In this document: in pieces, positions 19,346-28,762 of the stretch
How positions within the stretch are numbered: position 1 is the stretch's first letter
Layout of the letters: the number at the start of each line of letters is the position of its first letter
DNA from: DASZRZ01 sp963732925
GTDB taxonomy: Bacteria > Acidobacteriota > Terriglobia > Terriglobales > Acidobacteriaceae
Length of the DNA: 64,000 nucleotides
Direction: 5' to 3'
Assembly (NCBI GenBank): GCA_963732925.1
Contig: CAVTBJ010000002.1
Coordinates: forward strand, 62,001 to 126,000
Translations under genes and position numbers: made by a program
The notes under the pieces: model-generated
Database searches by the model: none
Told to the model about the DNA's origin: nothing
What the model saw: only the letters and a program-made list of their open reading frames with translations

Positions 19346-20977
19346 CTACAACTGCACCGCGCGCGCTTCCAGCACCGCCGGCAGCTTGCGCAACTGCTGC
19401 AGCACCTTCTCCGGAACCATTTCATCCACGTGCACCACAGCCAATGCCTGGCGCACGCCGGCGGACCCTTCTCCTCCGGCGGCGGCACGCGCCGTCATGG
19501 CGGCGGGCTCCTCGCGTCCCAGGGAGAAGTTGGCGATATTGATGTGGTTCTCGCCCAGCAGGCTGCCGATGTGGCCAATCACTCCCGGCACATCCTGGTT
19601 GCGCAGGAACAGCAGGTTACGTTCCAGGGGAGCCTCAATGCTGATGCCGTCCACCTGCAGCAGCCGCGGCGAGGAGCCGTGCAGCACGGTCCCCTTTGCC
19701 AAGTGCTGCTTGCTGTCCGTGTGCAGGGTAATGGTGAGCACATTGGCGGCCCCACCACCGGAATGCCCGCTCTTGCCGGATTCGCGCACGCGAATCCCGC
19801 GGGATTCGGCAATGGCCGCCGAGTTCACCAGATTAGCCGGTTCCGCCAGGGTCACGTTCAGCACGCCCATCAGGGCCGCATTGCGCAGCAGCGTGGTCTT
19901 CCAGTTGGTAATCGCCCCGGTGTACTGGATGGAAATCTCCTTCAGCCCCGCGCCGGAGGTCTGGCCCAGAAATGAACCCAGCCGCTGCGACAGCACGATG
20001 TAGGGCTGCATCTCCACGTACTCCTCGTAGGAGACGGAGGGCACGTTCACCGCGTTCTGAATCACTCCGCGGCTCAGGTACTCGCGAATCTGCGCGGCAA
20101 TCTGGTCACCCACCGCCACCTGCGCCTCGTGCGTCGAGCCGGCAATGTGGGGCGTGGCAATCACGTTGTCGAGGCCGATCAGCGGAGAATTCTTCGGCGG
20201 CTCGTGTACGAACACGTCCAGCGCCGCTCCCGCCAGGTGCCCGGACTTCAGGGCTTCGGCCAGCGCGGCTTCGTCAATCAGTTCCCCGCGGGCGCAGTTG
20301 ATCAGGCGCGCGCCCTTTTTCATTTTGCGGAGCGTCTCGGCGTTGATCAGGTTGGCTGTCTGCGGAGTCAGCGCCATGTGCAGGCTTACGTAATCGGACG
20401 TCGCCAGCACCTGATCCAGCGGAATCAGCTCGATGCCGGCATCGCGCGCCGCTTCCAGGGTCACAAAGGGATCGTGCCCGACCACCTTCATCTCGAAGGC
20501 GCGGGCGCGTTTGGCCACTTCCATGCCGATCCGCCCGAGCCCGATCACGCCCATGGTCTTGCCGCGAAGCTCGGAGCCCTGCAGCGACTTCTTTTCCCAT
20601 TTGCCCTGGTGCATCGACTGGTTGGCACGGCTGATCGAGCGGGCCAAGGTCAGCGCCAGCCCCATGGTGTGCTCGGCCACCGCCACCGCATTGGCGCCCG
20701 GCGTGTTCATCACCGCGATGCCCTTGCGGGTCGCGGCTTCCAGATCGATGTTGTCCACGCCGATGCCGGCCCGGCCAATCACACGCAACTGGTTGGCCTT
20801 ATCCAGCAGGGCGGCGTCCGCTTGCACCGCGGAGCGCACAATCAAGGCGTCGGCATCAGCCACCTGTTCGGCCAGCTTGCCATCCAGCTGATCGTGAGTG
20901 AGAACGTTCCAGCCAGGTTCCTGGCGCAACAGGTCAATGGCAGAGGAGGAGATTTTTTCCGCGACGACAATTTTCAT
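19346..20977 (-). CDS. serA: D-3-phosphoglycerate dehydrogenase, long form with ACT domain
   Basis: First enzyme of serine biosynthesis: 3-phosphoglycerate to 3-phosphohydroxypyruvate with NAD+. The 543 residues start MKIVVAEKISSSAIDLL (ATG 20977). The NAD-binding motif GKTMGVIGLGRIGMEVAKRA and the catalytic set NCARGELIDEAAL ... TPHIAGSTHEAQ are present. The allosteric substrate-binding domain (about 310-450) and a C-terminal ACT domain (QDVPGVIGHIGSLLGENHINI) make it the long type 1 form, which is usually serine-inhibited. The ACT domain carries an Ala/Gly-rich insert before its last strand. It follows a class V aminotransferase by 110 bases on the same strand, suggesting a serine operon. 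Confidence 0.95.
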   Translation of the reverse strand: MKIVVAEKISSSAIDLLRQEPGWNVLTHDQLDGKLAEQVADADALIVRSAVQADAALLDKANQLRVIGRAGIGVDNIDLEAATRKGIAVMNTPGANAVAVAEHTMGLALTLARSISRANQSMHQGKWEKKSLQGSELRGKTMGVIGLGRIGMEVAKRARAFEMKVVGHDPFVTLEAARDAGIELIPLDQVLATSDYVSLHMALTPQTANLINAETLRKMKKGARLINCARGELIDEAALAEALKSGHLAGAALDVFVHEPPKNSPLIGLDNVIATPHIAGSTHEAQVAVGDQIAAQIREYLSRGVIQNAVNVPSVSYEEYVEMQPYIVLSQRLGSFLGQTSGAGLKEISIQYTGAITNWKTTLLRNAALMGVLNVTLAEPANLVNSAAIAESRGIRVRESGKSGHSGGGAANVLTITLHTDSKQHLAKGTVLHGSSPRLLQVDGISIEAPLERNLLFLRNQDVPGVIGHIGSLLGENHINIANFSLGREEPAAMTARAAAGGEGSAGVRQALAVVHVDEMVPEKVLQQLRKLPAVLEARAVQL

Positions 20978-21087
20978 AGTTCGATGGGTTCTCAGGCGTA
21001 GCAGTCCGCCGGCTTCTGGAGTGAACTGAGTCGATCGGGCACACAGAGCCAACCTGCTAGTGTACTCCGTGTGCCCTCAGATGTGGA

Positions 21088-22278
21088 TCAGGCAGTCACT
21101 GCGACGGGTGCGGCAGCGTTGGCGTAGACTTCCTGGGCCGCGGCCACTGCTTTTCCGAAGCTCGTCTTCCCCGGAGCCAGCGACGCCATGATCTGCTCCA
21201 GCCCGGCGATGATGCCTATGGTGTCCAGGTAGTCGTAGTACCCGATATGGGCAATGCGGAACATTTTGCCCTTCATGTCGCCCTGCCCGTTGGCGATTAC
21301 CGCACCAAAGCGATCGCGGAAGGCCTTGACAATCGCGCTCGAGTCCAGCCCCGCCGGCGGCACAATGGCCGTCAGCGCCGCGCTTTGCGGAGCCTGCGGA
21401 AACAGCTTCAGTCCCATGGCGTCGGCGGCCGCGCGTGTCATGTCGGCCGCCAGTTGAGCGTTGCCGATCAGGGCATCCCGTCCGGCGGCCATGTCGCCTC
21501 CGCCGGCCTCGGCAATGTACTTCAGCGCAGCGCCCAGGGCCGCGATCAGCGCAATCGCCGGGGTAAAGGACGATTCCCCTTTGGCCGCGTTCTTACGTTC
21601 CTTGCGCAGGTCGAAGTAGTAGCGCGGGTTCTTGGTCGTTTCCATGCGCTGCCAGGCGCGGTCGCTTACCGCACAGTAGGCCAGCCCGGGCGGAATCATC
21701 ACCGCCTTCTGCGAACCGCCGATAATCACATCGATGCCCCAGCCATCCACGTCGAAGGGCATGGTTCCCAGGCCGGTGATTGCGTCCACAACCAGCAGGG
21801 TATCGCCGCCGGCCTTGCGCAGCAGCCGGGCCACGCCTTCCACGTCGTGACGCACCCCGGTGGAGCTCTCCGAGGCCTGCATGAAGACCACGCGCGTCTC
21901 CGGCGTCAGCCGCGAGCGTACCTCGTCCAGCGACACCGTGTAGCCATACTCAGCGCTGAGCACGTCCACCGCGCAGCCGTAGGATTTGGCCAGGTCGCGC
22001 CAGCGCTCGCCGAACTTTCCCGCGGTGATCACCAGCACCTTGTCTCCCGGGGAAGTCAGGTTGGCCACCGATGCCTCCATGGCGCCGGTGCCGGAAGAGG
22101 CCATCAGGATGACGTCATTCTTGGTTCCGATAAACGTCTGCAGATCTTTCAGCACGCCGCTGTACAGGGCGCGGAAATCTGCCGTGCGATGGTGAACGTC
22201 AGCCGCCGCCATAGCCGCAACCGCGGCTGGCAGCAGGGGAGTAGGACCAGGAGTAAAAAGGCGATTCTTCTTTAGCAT
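21088..22278 (-). CDS. Class V aminotransferase (serine/phosphoserine-glyoxylate type)
   Basis: PLP-dependent fold type I enzyme of 396 residues, related to serine-glyoxylate/alanine-glyoxylate aminotransferases and the 'soluble hydrogenase small subunit' group. It starts MLKKNRLFTPGPTPLLPA. It shows LMASSGTGAMEASVANLT, VVDAITGLGTMPFDVD, and the PLP lysine in GGSQKAVMIPPGLAY. Being immediately upstream of serA with the same orientation, it probably supplies the second step of serine synthesis (phosphohydroxypyruvate to phosphoserine) in place of SerC, or acts on glyoxylate. Sequence alone cannot separate these. The start is ATG 22278. Confidence 0.88.
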   Translation of the reverse strand: MLKKNRLFTPGPTPLLPAAVAAMAAADVHHRTADFRALYSGVLKDLQTFIGTKNDVILMASSGTGAMEASVANLTSPGDKVLVITAGKFGERWRDLAKSYGCAVDVLSAEYGYTVSLDEVRSRLTPETRVVFMQASESSTGVRHDVEGVARLLRKAGGDTLLVVDAITGLGTMPFDVDGWGIDVIIGGSQKAVMIPPGLAYCAVSDRAWQRMETTKNPRYYFDLRKERKNAAKGESSFTPAIALIAALGAALKYIAEAGGGDMAAGRDALIGNAQLAADMTRAAADAMGLKLFPQAPQSAALTAIVPPAGLDSSAIVKAFRDRFGAVIANGQGDMKGKMFRIAHIGYYDYLDTIGIIAGLEQIMASLAPGKTSFGKAVAAAQEVYANAAAPVAVTA

Positions 22279-22314
22279 CTCGCTTCTATTATTGCAGATT
22301 GGCGAGCGGACTTG

Positions 22315-23536
22315 TTATTGCAGATTAATTTGCTGATAGTTTTCCGGAACAAAAGAAAGCAGGCGCGAGTCCCGCACGAACAACACCACGGCGGAGGTAT
22401 TCTCGCCGCTTCCCGTCACCACCAGCAACCCGTCGCCTGTAACCTGCTGAGGGCCATTGCCCCCGGCCCAGGCGATGGAACCCGCATCCCCCGCCGGAAC
22501 CCGCGCCACCACGCACAACGCGGGAAAGCTGGAATCAAACAGGTCGCGGTGATCGGAGAGCACCACCACGCGCCGCTCCCCGTTGGCCGCGGTCAGCACG
22601 TAAGCGGCATCGCCCGGACTGCCGGCGCCGGAGAAATCCAGCTCGATGTGCCCGCTGGGTTCCACTCCGCGGGTTTGCATCCAATATTTCCCCACGGGAT
22701 CAAAATCGCTCTGCCCCCGCCACTCGCCAGCCGGAGAGCGCGGGAATGACCTGCGCGTCCAGGGGAAGCACTCCCGCCGTGACCCGGGCCTGTACCTCTT
22801 CCCGGGCTTCCACCGGGCGGACGCTGGCCCGGGTCGCCGCCAGCACGCTTCCGATCGTAAGCACGGCCCCGGCAACAATGGCGGCGCGCGCCACCACGTG
22901 GCGCTCGCGGCGGAATGGGGTCACCTGCACCTTGTCCGCTCCCGGCATGTTGCGGAATTCCGCCGCCAGCTTCGCCATTACCAGCAGGTGCTCTGTAACA
23001 TGGTTGGCGGGGTCGAGCGGCGTCAGCAGTTCGCTGATTTCCAGCGCGCCCTGGCTTACCGAAAGCAGCGTCTTGCTGGAACAGCAGAGCTTTTGCAGCA
23101 TGCCGGCGGTGGCCCGGGTCAGAAACAGCCTGGCCTGCGCGGGATGATTCGTGCGCGCGGTAAAGCGCGCGTCAAACAGATGATCTCCCGTCAGAACCAC
23201 ATGCTTGCCGCCGTCGATCACCTGCATCCCCGCCGGCGCCAGCGAGAGCGTGAAGCTGGAAGGGACCATCATCCGCAGGTTCAGCCCCGGGGTGCTGTCG
23301 GCGTTGGAGAAACGCACCACCACCGGATTGTGCTGAAAAGTTCCCGTGATGACCAGGTCGGAACTGTCACGGAACACCATGCCGTTCAGGGCGGTGCGCA
23401 ACTGTTGGGCTTCGGCGGTAATTTCGCGGTATCCGGCAAAAACCGAACGGTTCCGCAGAAACGCGATCACCATGCCAACGAGGGAAATGACGCCCGCCAC
23501 CAGGAGGGTGATTTCGACTGGAGAAAGGAATTTCAT
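22315..23536 (-). CDS. Membrane-anchored conserved hypothetical protein (one apparent frameshift)
   Basis: I do not recognise the family. From ATG 23536 the product has one N-terminal membrane helix (ITLLVAGVISLVGMVIAFL), then a roughly 190-residue soluble part with a VVVRFSNAD segment, a second hydrophobic stretch (VVARAAIVAGAVLTIGSVLAA), and a C-terminal domain. The frame breaks at the C5 run 22714-22718 (G5 in coding sense). Dropping one base joins WRVAGQSDFDPVGKYWM to HIELDFSGAGSPGDAAYVLTA and the end at 22315. Total length is near 406 residues. It lies 36 bases upstream of the aminotransferase gene and may be co-transcribed. Confidence 0.7.
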
Positions 23537-23702
23537 AGACTCCTGCGATTGGCCAAGCTCGCCACGCACCAAGCAGTTTCAGGGGCTTGCCGCGATCCTG
23601 GTCTGGCTGGCCGCGGTAGCCAGCCTCCCTCGGCAACCCGAGCATAATCCCGGCCCGACCTTGGAGCACCTGATATCGACCCGCTTGTACAGGGCGCGAC
23701 AC

Positions 23703-23708
23703 TATAAT
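23703..23708 (+). promoter_or_regulatory. Candidate -10 box for yqeY
   Basis: A perfect TATAAT stands 29 bases before the yqeY start, and an AAAGGGAG ribosome-binding site follows it. The best -35-like hexamer, TTGTAC at 23685-23690, is only 12 bases upstream, shorter than the usual 16-18, so the assignment rests on the -10 alone. Confidence 0.35.
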
Positions 23709-23737
23709 GGCAGGTTTTTCCGGAAAGGGAGCCCCCG

Positions 23738-24194
23738 ATGACCATAACGGAAACCATCCAAAAGGACATGACCGAAGCGATGAAGGCGCGCGACGAGCGC
23801 CGCCTCTCCGCCCTGCGCATGATGCGTTCTTCACTGAAAAATAAGGAGATCGACAAGCGCTCGCCGCTCGAGGAGAAGGAAGAGCTGGCCGTCCTCAGCA
23901 CCATGATCAAGCAGCGCAAGGAATCCATCGAGCAGTTCCTGAAGGGCGAACGCCAGGACTTGGCCGAAAAGGAACGCGCCGAAATCGAGATTATTGAACG
24001 CTACATGCCCAAGGCCCTGGGCGAGGAGGAAGTGGCCGCTACCGTCCGCCAGACCATCGCCGAAATGGGCTCCCCCACACTGAAGGACATGGGCACCGTG
24101 ATGAAAAACGTCATGGCCAAATTCCACCACCGCCGGCGTCCGCGTGGACGGCAAACTGGTCAGCGAAAAGGTGAAACAGGAGCTGGCAAAATAG
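23738..24194 (+). CDS. yqeY: YqeY/GatB-tail domain protein (one apparent frameshift)
   Basis: Small protein homologous to the C-terminal tRNA-binding tail of GatB/GatE. Many bacteria carry it as a free-standing gene of unproven role. About 151 residues: DMTEAMKARDERRLSALRMMRSSLKNKEID, EIIERYMPKALGEEEV, and MGTVMKNVMAKF are family blocks (each conserved). The frame breaks near 24124, where one extra C in TTCCACC diverts translation. Removing it gives KFTTAGVRVDGKLVSEKVKQ and the stop TAG 24192-24194. Without correction the frame runs on to 24343 with unrelated sequence. The RBS AAAGGGAG is strong. Confidence 0.88.
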
Positions 24195-24621
24195 CCCCTC
24201 AACATTCAGCCGGCTTCCTTCGGCTCAATGCTGACGAACCGGAAACCCGGTGGCGCAGGCCTTCAGTGTGCGGGAGAACTCACTTGATTTCCAGGTGGTG
24301 CAGCGCTTCAGCGCTGCAGTTTTCGGCTGCTAAAAGCACTTGAGGGCTTCAGCCCCTGAGGTATTCAAGACGCGGTTCAAGGAAGTACCCCAGCGGCTAA
24401 AGCCGAAACATTGCCAACGTGACAAATCGCATGAATGCCTGCGCCACCGGTTTCTGTCGGGCGCAGGTTCAGATCAGCCTTCCTCTTGCAGCCGCTAAGA
24501 CCAGAATCGCCAAGCACCGGCTTCAGCCGCTGCCGTAGGGCTCGACGGCTCTTTTTCGCGGTACGGCCTCACCCCTATATCACCGGCATTGGTGCTGGTG
24601 TCTGACGGCTGATAGCTCCCC
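24195..24621. repeat. Gene-free spacer rich in acidobacterial-type 'GCTTCAGCC' repeats
   Basis: No coding region is supported here. The spacer holds several short imperfect palindromes: GCAGCGCTTCAGCGCTGC (about 24301-24318), GGGCTTCAGCCCCTGAGG (about 24344-24361), GCGGCTAAAGCCG (about 24403) and CACCGGCTTCAGCCGCTGCCG (about 24516). The GGGCTTCAGCCCCTGAGG unit recurs as GGGGGCTTTAGCCCCTGAGG at 27159-27178. The neighbouring genes converge here, so the hairpins could terminate transcription, but their recurrence suggests a dispersed repeat. Confidence 0.5.
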
Positions 24622-25080
24622 CTATGCCGCCATCTTCCGCACCGACTTCCGAATGCGGTCCAAACCCCGTTTTTCCCCGCCCGCAGCCAGGCTCAGCGGC
24701 CAGCGTTCCACTCCCACGAGCGTCAGCGCCGACCCCAGCAGTGCCATGTTCTTGGTGAAGTTCACCATCTCGGCCATGCGCTGATTCGGGTCCTCGTGTG
24801 CCCAGAAATCGTGCATCATGGGCGACACTCCCGCCAGAAACGCAATGATCGCCAGCGCCCCCCAGCGTGGCTTCAGCCCCAGCAGAATGCTCGTCCCGCC
24901 GAACAACATGAGCGCCCCGGTACCGGGCACCGCCACATGCGGCGCAGGCACGCCCTTAGCACCCCCATACTGAGTCATCGTTTTGTGGTGCTTGAAGTGG
25001 TTGATGCCGCCGTAAATGAAATACCCGCCTAAAACGGCGCGTCCGATCAGAAACGCAGCCTTTTTGCCCGCACTGGCCAT
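24622..25080 (-). CDS. DoxX-family membrane protein
   Basis: Predicted four-helix inner-membrane protein of 152 residues (DoxX/DoxD-like). From ATG 25080 (GGGAGG eight bases upstream) it reads KAAFLIGRAVLGGYFIYGGINHFKHH, then helices near TGALMLFGGTSILLGL, GALAIIAFLAGVSPMMHDFW and FTKNMALLGSALTLVGV. The GGINHF and MMHDFW blocks are typical of the group, which is often tied to redox or terminal-oxidase functions. The exact role is unknown. It has no obvious operon partner. Confidence 0.85.
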   Translation of the reverse strand: MASAGKKAAFLIGRAVLGGYFIYGGINHFKHHKTMTQYGGAKGVPAPHVAVPGTGALMLFGGTSILLGLKPRWGALAIIAFLAGVSPMMHDFWAHEDPNQRMAEMVNFTKNMALLGSALTLVGVERWPLSLAAGGEKRGLDRIRKSVRKMAA

Positions 25081-25530
25081 AATGCAATCCTCCCGAGGAG
25101 AGTTGGATTCGGAAGAGATGGGGAGAGTGGCTTTGCCAGGGAATGAGATTATGTCAGCTATCTCCCAGCCTCGCCAAAGGGCCGTCAAGGCCCCTGTCAC
25201 TGTCCCTCGGCTCCAACCCCGTCATTCCACTCGCAAAAAACTTCCCGCCCGCCTGTCACACTTACCCCACCCCAGCAGCTATACTGAAAAAAGCACCAAA
25301 TTGCATCCCGCAGCCCGCGCAAATATCGCCAGCAACCCTCTTGAAATCAATATTTCACCTCCAACCCGAAGCGGCTCAATATTTTGCGCCGTTTCAGGCA
25401 GATTGGCGCCCTGTAACTCCCTGCCGCTCAAGATTTTGAGCAAAAAATATGGGGGGAGGGGGTCCCCCCCGGTTCGCTGGCCTCCAATCGAACTTGAAAC
25501 TGGAAACCAGAAACGGGAAACTGGTTCTCC
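25081..25530. other. Intergenic region upstream of gatB
   Basis: About 450 bases between the divergent DoxX and gatB genes. I see no gene. It contains a short palindrome GAAATCAATATTTC, the low-complexity stretch GGGGGGAGGGGGTCCCCCCC around 25452-25471, and, directly before gatB, degenerate GAAACTGG/GAAACCAG copies. Promoters for both genes must lie here, but none is clear enough to name. Confidence 0.4.
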
Positions 25531-27029
25531 ATGGCGACGACCACTGAACTCTCTCCGGCCATTCGCGCCAAGTACGAGCCCGTCATCGGGCTTGAGGTCC
25601 ACGTCCAACTGCTCACGGCGAGCAAGATTTTCTGCGGATGCTCCACCCGCTTCGGCGATCCGCCCAACACCAACGTCTGCCCCGTCTGCCTGGGCCTGCC
25701 GGGAGCCCTGCCCGTGCTGAACCACAAAGCCGTGGAGTTCGCCGCGCTCGCCGCCATGGCGCTGAACTGCCGCGTGAACGAGCGTTCCATCTTCGCCCGC
25801 AAGAACTACTTCTATCCCGACCTCCCCAAGGGCTATCAGGTTTCCCAGTACGACAAGCCCATCGCCGAGCACGGCTGGATCGAGATTCCCGTCGACGGCG
25901 ACAGCAAAAAAGACGGTGGAAGCAAAAAGAGAATTGGCATCACGCGCCTTCATCTCGAAGAAGATGCCGGCAAGAGCCTGCACGAGGGGTTTCCTGACTC
26001 AGGCGAGCACACCTACCTCGACCTGAACCGCTGCGGCGTGCCCCTGGCCGAAATCGTCAGCGAGCCCGACATCCGTTCGCCCCAGGAGGCCTACGACTAC
26101 CTCACCCTCTTGAAGGAAATCATCCAGTTCACCGGCGTCAGCGACGTGAGCATGGAGGAGGGCTCCCTGCGCTGCGACGCCAACATCGGCGTGCGCCCCG
26201 TGGCCAGGAGAAGTTCGGCACCAAGACGGAAGTGAAGAACGTGAACTCCTTTCGCTTCATCAAGCAGGCGCTGGAATACGAAATCGAGCGCCACATTGAA
26301 GTGATCGAATCCGGTGGCAGGATCCAGCAGGAGACGCGCCTTTTTAACGCCGCCGAAGGCCGCACCTACGGCATGCGCAGCAAGGAGCAGGCGCACGACT
26401 ACCGCTACTTCCCCGAACCTGACCTGCTGCCCCTGGTAGTCGATACCGCATGGGAGCAGCAAATCCGGCGTTCCATGCCGGAACTGCCCGAAGCGCGCCG
26501 TGCCCGCATGGTCAGCGAGTACGGCATCACCGGGTACGACGCCTCCGTGCTCACTGCGAACAAGTCCTTTGCCGATCAGTTCGAGGAAGCCGCCCGCCAG
26601 GCAAAGAATCCCAAGCGCGTCGCCAATCTTGTTCAGAGCGAACTGATGGGACGTCTGAAGACCAAGGGCCTGCCCCTGGAGCAGTCACCAATCTCCATGA
26701 AGGGCGTCGCCCTCTCCGCCGATCTGGTCGAGTCCGGCGACATCTCCGGCAAGATTCTCAAGGACCTCTATGACCGCGCCTTCGAAACCGGCGAGGACTT
26801 CCCCGTGGTCTATGAGCGCGAAAAACCGCAACAAATCACCGACACTTCGGCGATTGAAACGATCATCGACGAGGTCATCGCTGCCAATCCCAAGCAGGTC
26901 GAGGGCTACCGCGCCGGCAAAACCACGCTGAAGGGATTCTTTGTCGGACAGGTGATGAAGGCTACCAAGGGCCAGGCGAATCCCGCGCTGGTCAACGAGC
27001 TGTTGGACAAAAAGCTGGCAGGCTCTTGA
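25531..27029 (+). CDS. gatB: Asp-tRNA(Asn)/Glu-tRNA(Gln) amidotransferase subunit B (one apparent frameshift)
   Basis: Kinase/tRNA-binding subunit of the GatCAB complex that amidates mischarged Glu-tRNA(Gln) and Asp-tRNA(Asn). The N-terminal cradle contains YEPVIGLEVHVQLLTASKIF, CSTRFGDPPNTNVCPVCLG (zinc cysteines), KNYFYPDLPKGYQVSQYD. The tail domain ends FFVGQVMKATKGQANPALV. The frame breaks at 26202-26203: adding one G gives RPVGQEKFGTKTEVKNVNSF, the invariant family sequence. With this correction the gene encodes 499 residues, the normal length. gatA and gatC are not adjacent. The break is a homopolymer deletion, probably an error. Confidence 0.93.
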
Positions 27030-27068
27030 TATCAGCAAAGGATCCTGTTGCGAACGGATGTCTTAGTT

Positions 27069-27181
27069 GTCATTCCGAGCGAAGCGAGGAATCTGCCGTG
27101 GCTGCCGGCTCTTTGAAAGGGCGCGGCTTCAGCCACGCTAAAGCGGGGGAGCAATTCGGGGGCTTTAGCCCCTGAGGGATG
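27069..27181. repeat. Dispersed-type intergenic repeats
   Basis: GTCATTCCGAGCGAAGCGAGG (27069-27089) followed by AATC, then CGGCTTCAGCCACGCTAAAGC (about 27123-27143) and GGGGGCTTTAGCCCCTGAGG (27159-27178). The last is nearly the same as a unit at 24344-24361. Each is a short imperfect palindrome between convergent genes (gatB and the regulator). They look like repetitive intergenic elements rather than one-off terminators. Confidence 0.5.
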
Positions 27182-27199
27182 CTTTCCAGGGCGGCCCCA

Positions 27200-28069
27200 T
27201 TACGCCTCCAGAATGTTGTCTCCGTCGTCCGGCGTAAAACCGGAGTGCGCCGGCTTGGCCGCAGGCTGCGGAACGACTGCCCTTGCACTTGCATCGGGTG
27301 CGGCTGCCGTGCTCACCGCCTCTCCCTCTTCCGCGTCCCGGTTGGCTTCATCCAGCATGCGCAAGCCTTCCATGAGCAGCGCCTGGGTGGAGAGAGTGGT
27401 GCTCTGCTCCTGGGGAACGGTTTCGCTAAAATCAATCTGGAAGTCGCCTTCGCTCCAGGCAATCACCCCGAAGACAGCCGCGTCGCCCTTCAGCTCGCCA
27501 TAGGCGGCGTGGCCGATCTGTCCTTCGGAAAAGTAGAGGTCGCAGCGCTCCCCCCCGCGGGTCAGCGTCAGGCGGCAGGTCTTGTGTCCCAGTTCCAGCG
27601 ACTGCAGCAGGTCAATCACGTTCATCTGCGCCAGCGTGCCGCGCAGCGTGCCGTCGGCGGCGGGAGCCTCCCTTGCCATCCGCTCCAGCGCGATCTTGTC
27701 CACGATGCGCTTGATGCGCTGCACAGCTTCGCGCAGAAAAAACGGCTTCTCGATGAAGTCCTCGACCGAATCCTGCACGGAATTGCGCAGCTTTTCGTCG
27801 ATGTCCGCCTTGCTCGCCATCAGGATCATGGGAAGCCGCGCGGTGGCGGCTCGTGCCTTGATCTTCTGCAGCAACTGGCGCCCGTCCGTGCCCGGCATCT
27901 GGTAGTCGGACACCACCAGGTCGAATGGTTCATCCACAATACGCAACAGGGCATCCGCTCCGTCACTGGCCGTGGCAACCGTGCTCACCGCCGGGGCCAG
28001 CGCCTTGCGAAGCATGGCCAGCACCGTTGCATTGTCGTCCACCAGCAATACTCGAAGATTCGCCGGCAT
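27200..28069 (-). CDS. Response regulator with DUF4388 (PATAN-type) output domain
   Basis: Two-component receiver protein of 289 residues. Receiver domain (residues 1-120): LRVLLVDDNATVLAML, phosphoacceptor Asp in LVVSDYQMPG, Lys in FIEKPFF. After a linker helix, a DUF4388/PatA-N-like domain follows (about 140-240: TLAQMNVIDLLQSLELGHKTCRL, YFSEGQIGHAAYGELKGDAAVFGVI). Such proteins are common in Myxococcota, Deinococcus and Acidobacteriota and are thought to act through protein contacts rather than DNA binding. ATG 28069 is the start. No histidine kinase is nearby. The last 45 residues are a disordered Ala/Pro-rich tail. Confidence 0.88.
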   Translation of the reverse strand: MPANLRVLLVDDNATVLAMLRKALAPAVSTVATASDGADALLRIVDEPFDLVVSDYQMPGTDGRQLLQKIKARAATARLPMILMASKADIDEKLRNSVQDSVEDFIEKPFFLREAVQRIKRIVDKIALERMAREAPAADGTLRGTLAQMNVIDLLQSLELGHKTCRLTLTRGGERCDLYFSEGQIGHAAYGELKGDAAVFGVIAWSEGDFQIDFSETVPQEQSTTLSTQALLMEGLRMLDEANRDAEEGEAVSTAAAPDASARAVVPQPAAKPAHSGFTPDDGDNILEA

Positions 28070-28184
28070 TCCACTCCTGGAGTTGTGCGCTAGTTTGCCG
28101 CTCCTGCTGTGCACTACGAAGCTGTGCGCCGCGGGAAAAACTGGCGGTCCGGCCGTTGGCTAAGATCAGCGCCGGCTCCGGAAA

Positions 28185-28682
28185 TCAGCGCTTCGCTGCC
28201 GATTTCCCTTCCACCGGCTGGCGTTGGTATGTCCCGCTTTTCCCGCCGGTCTTGCGCTGGAGCACGATCTCGCGGATGGCAATGCCTTTGTCCAGCGCCT
28301 TGCACATGTCATACACGGTCAGCGCGGCTACGCTGGCAGCCACCATGGCTTCCATTTCCACTCCCGTGGCGGCAGTGGTGAGGGCCTTGGAGCGAATCGC
28401 GACGCCATTCTCGCATAGCCGCACCTCGACATCAATTTGCGCCAGCGGCAGGGGATGACACAAAGGGATCAGGTCGGAAGTGCGCTTGGCTGCCATAATG
28501 CCCGCCAGCCGTGACACCTCCAGGGGATCGCCCTTGGGATTGTTCTCCAGCGCCCTCAGCACCTCGGGTTTCATCTCAACCCAGGCGCTGGCCTCGGCTT
28601 CGCGCCGCGTCGGCGCCTTGGCGGAGACATCCACCATGCGGGCCTGCCCGGAACGGTCATAGTGGGAGAGCTTTTTCGGCAT
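28185..28682 (-). CDS. moaC: Cyclic pyranopterin monophosphate synthase
   Basis: Converts the MoaA product to cyclic pyranopterin monophosphate in molybdenum cofactor synthesis. The 165-residue product has SHYDRSGQARMVDVSAK at the N-terminus and the active-site blocks LIPLCHPLPLAQIDV and TGVEMEAMVAASVAALTVYDM, with catalytic Lys in the KALDKG segment. The start is ATG 28682. It lies 80 bases downstream of moeA on the same strand. Confidence 0.96.
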   Translation of the reverse strand: MPKKLSHYDRSGQARMVDVSAKAPTRREAEASAWVEMKPEVLRALENNPKGDPLEVSRLAGIMAAKRTSDLIPLCHPLPLAQIDVEVRLCENGVAIRSKALTTAATGVEMEAMVAASVAALTVYDMCKALDKGIAIREIVLQRKTGGKSGTYQRQPVEGKSAAKR

Positions 28683-28762
28683 TTTGAGAATTTCACCACG
28701 AAGCCACCAGCGAGCGGAGAAAAATCGCACGATTATGGCTCGAAAGCTGCCTCCGGATTCGT

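Noticed and set aside
26200..26210. gatB split into two genes, or a programmed frameshift.
   Set aside because: No slippery heptamer or stimulatory hairpin is apparent. Adding one base restores an invariant sequence, so an indel error is simpler.
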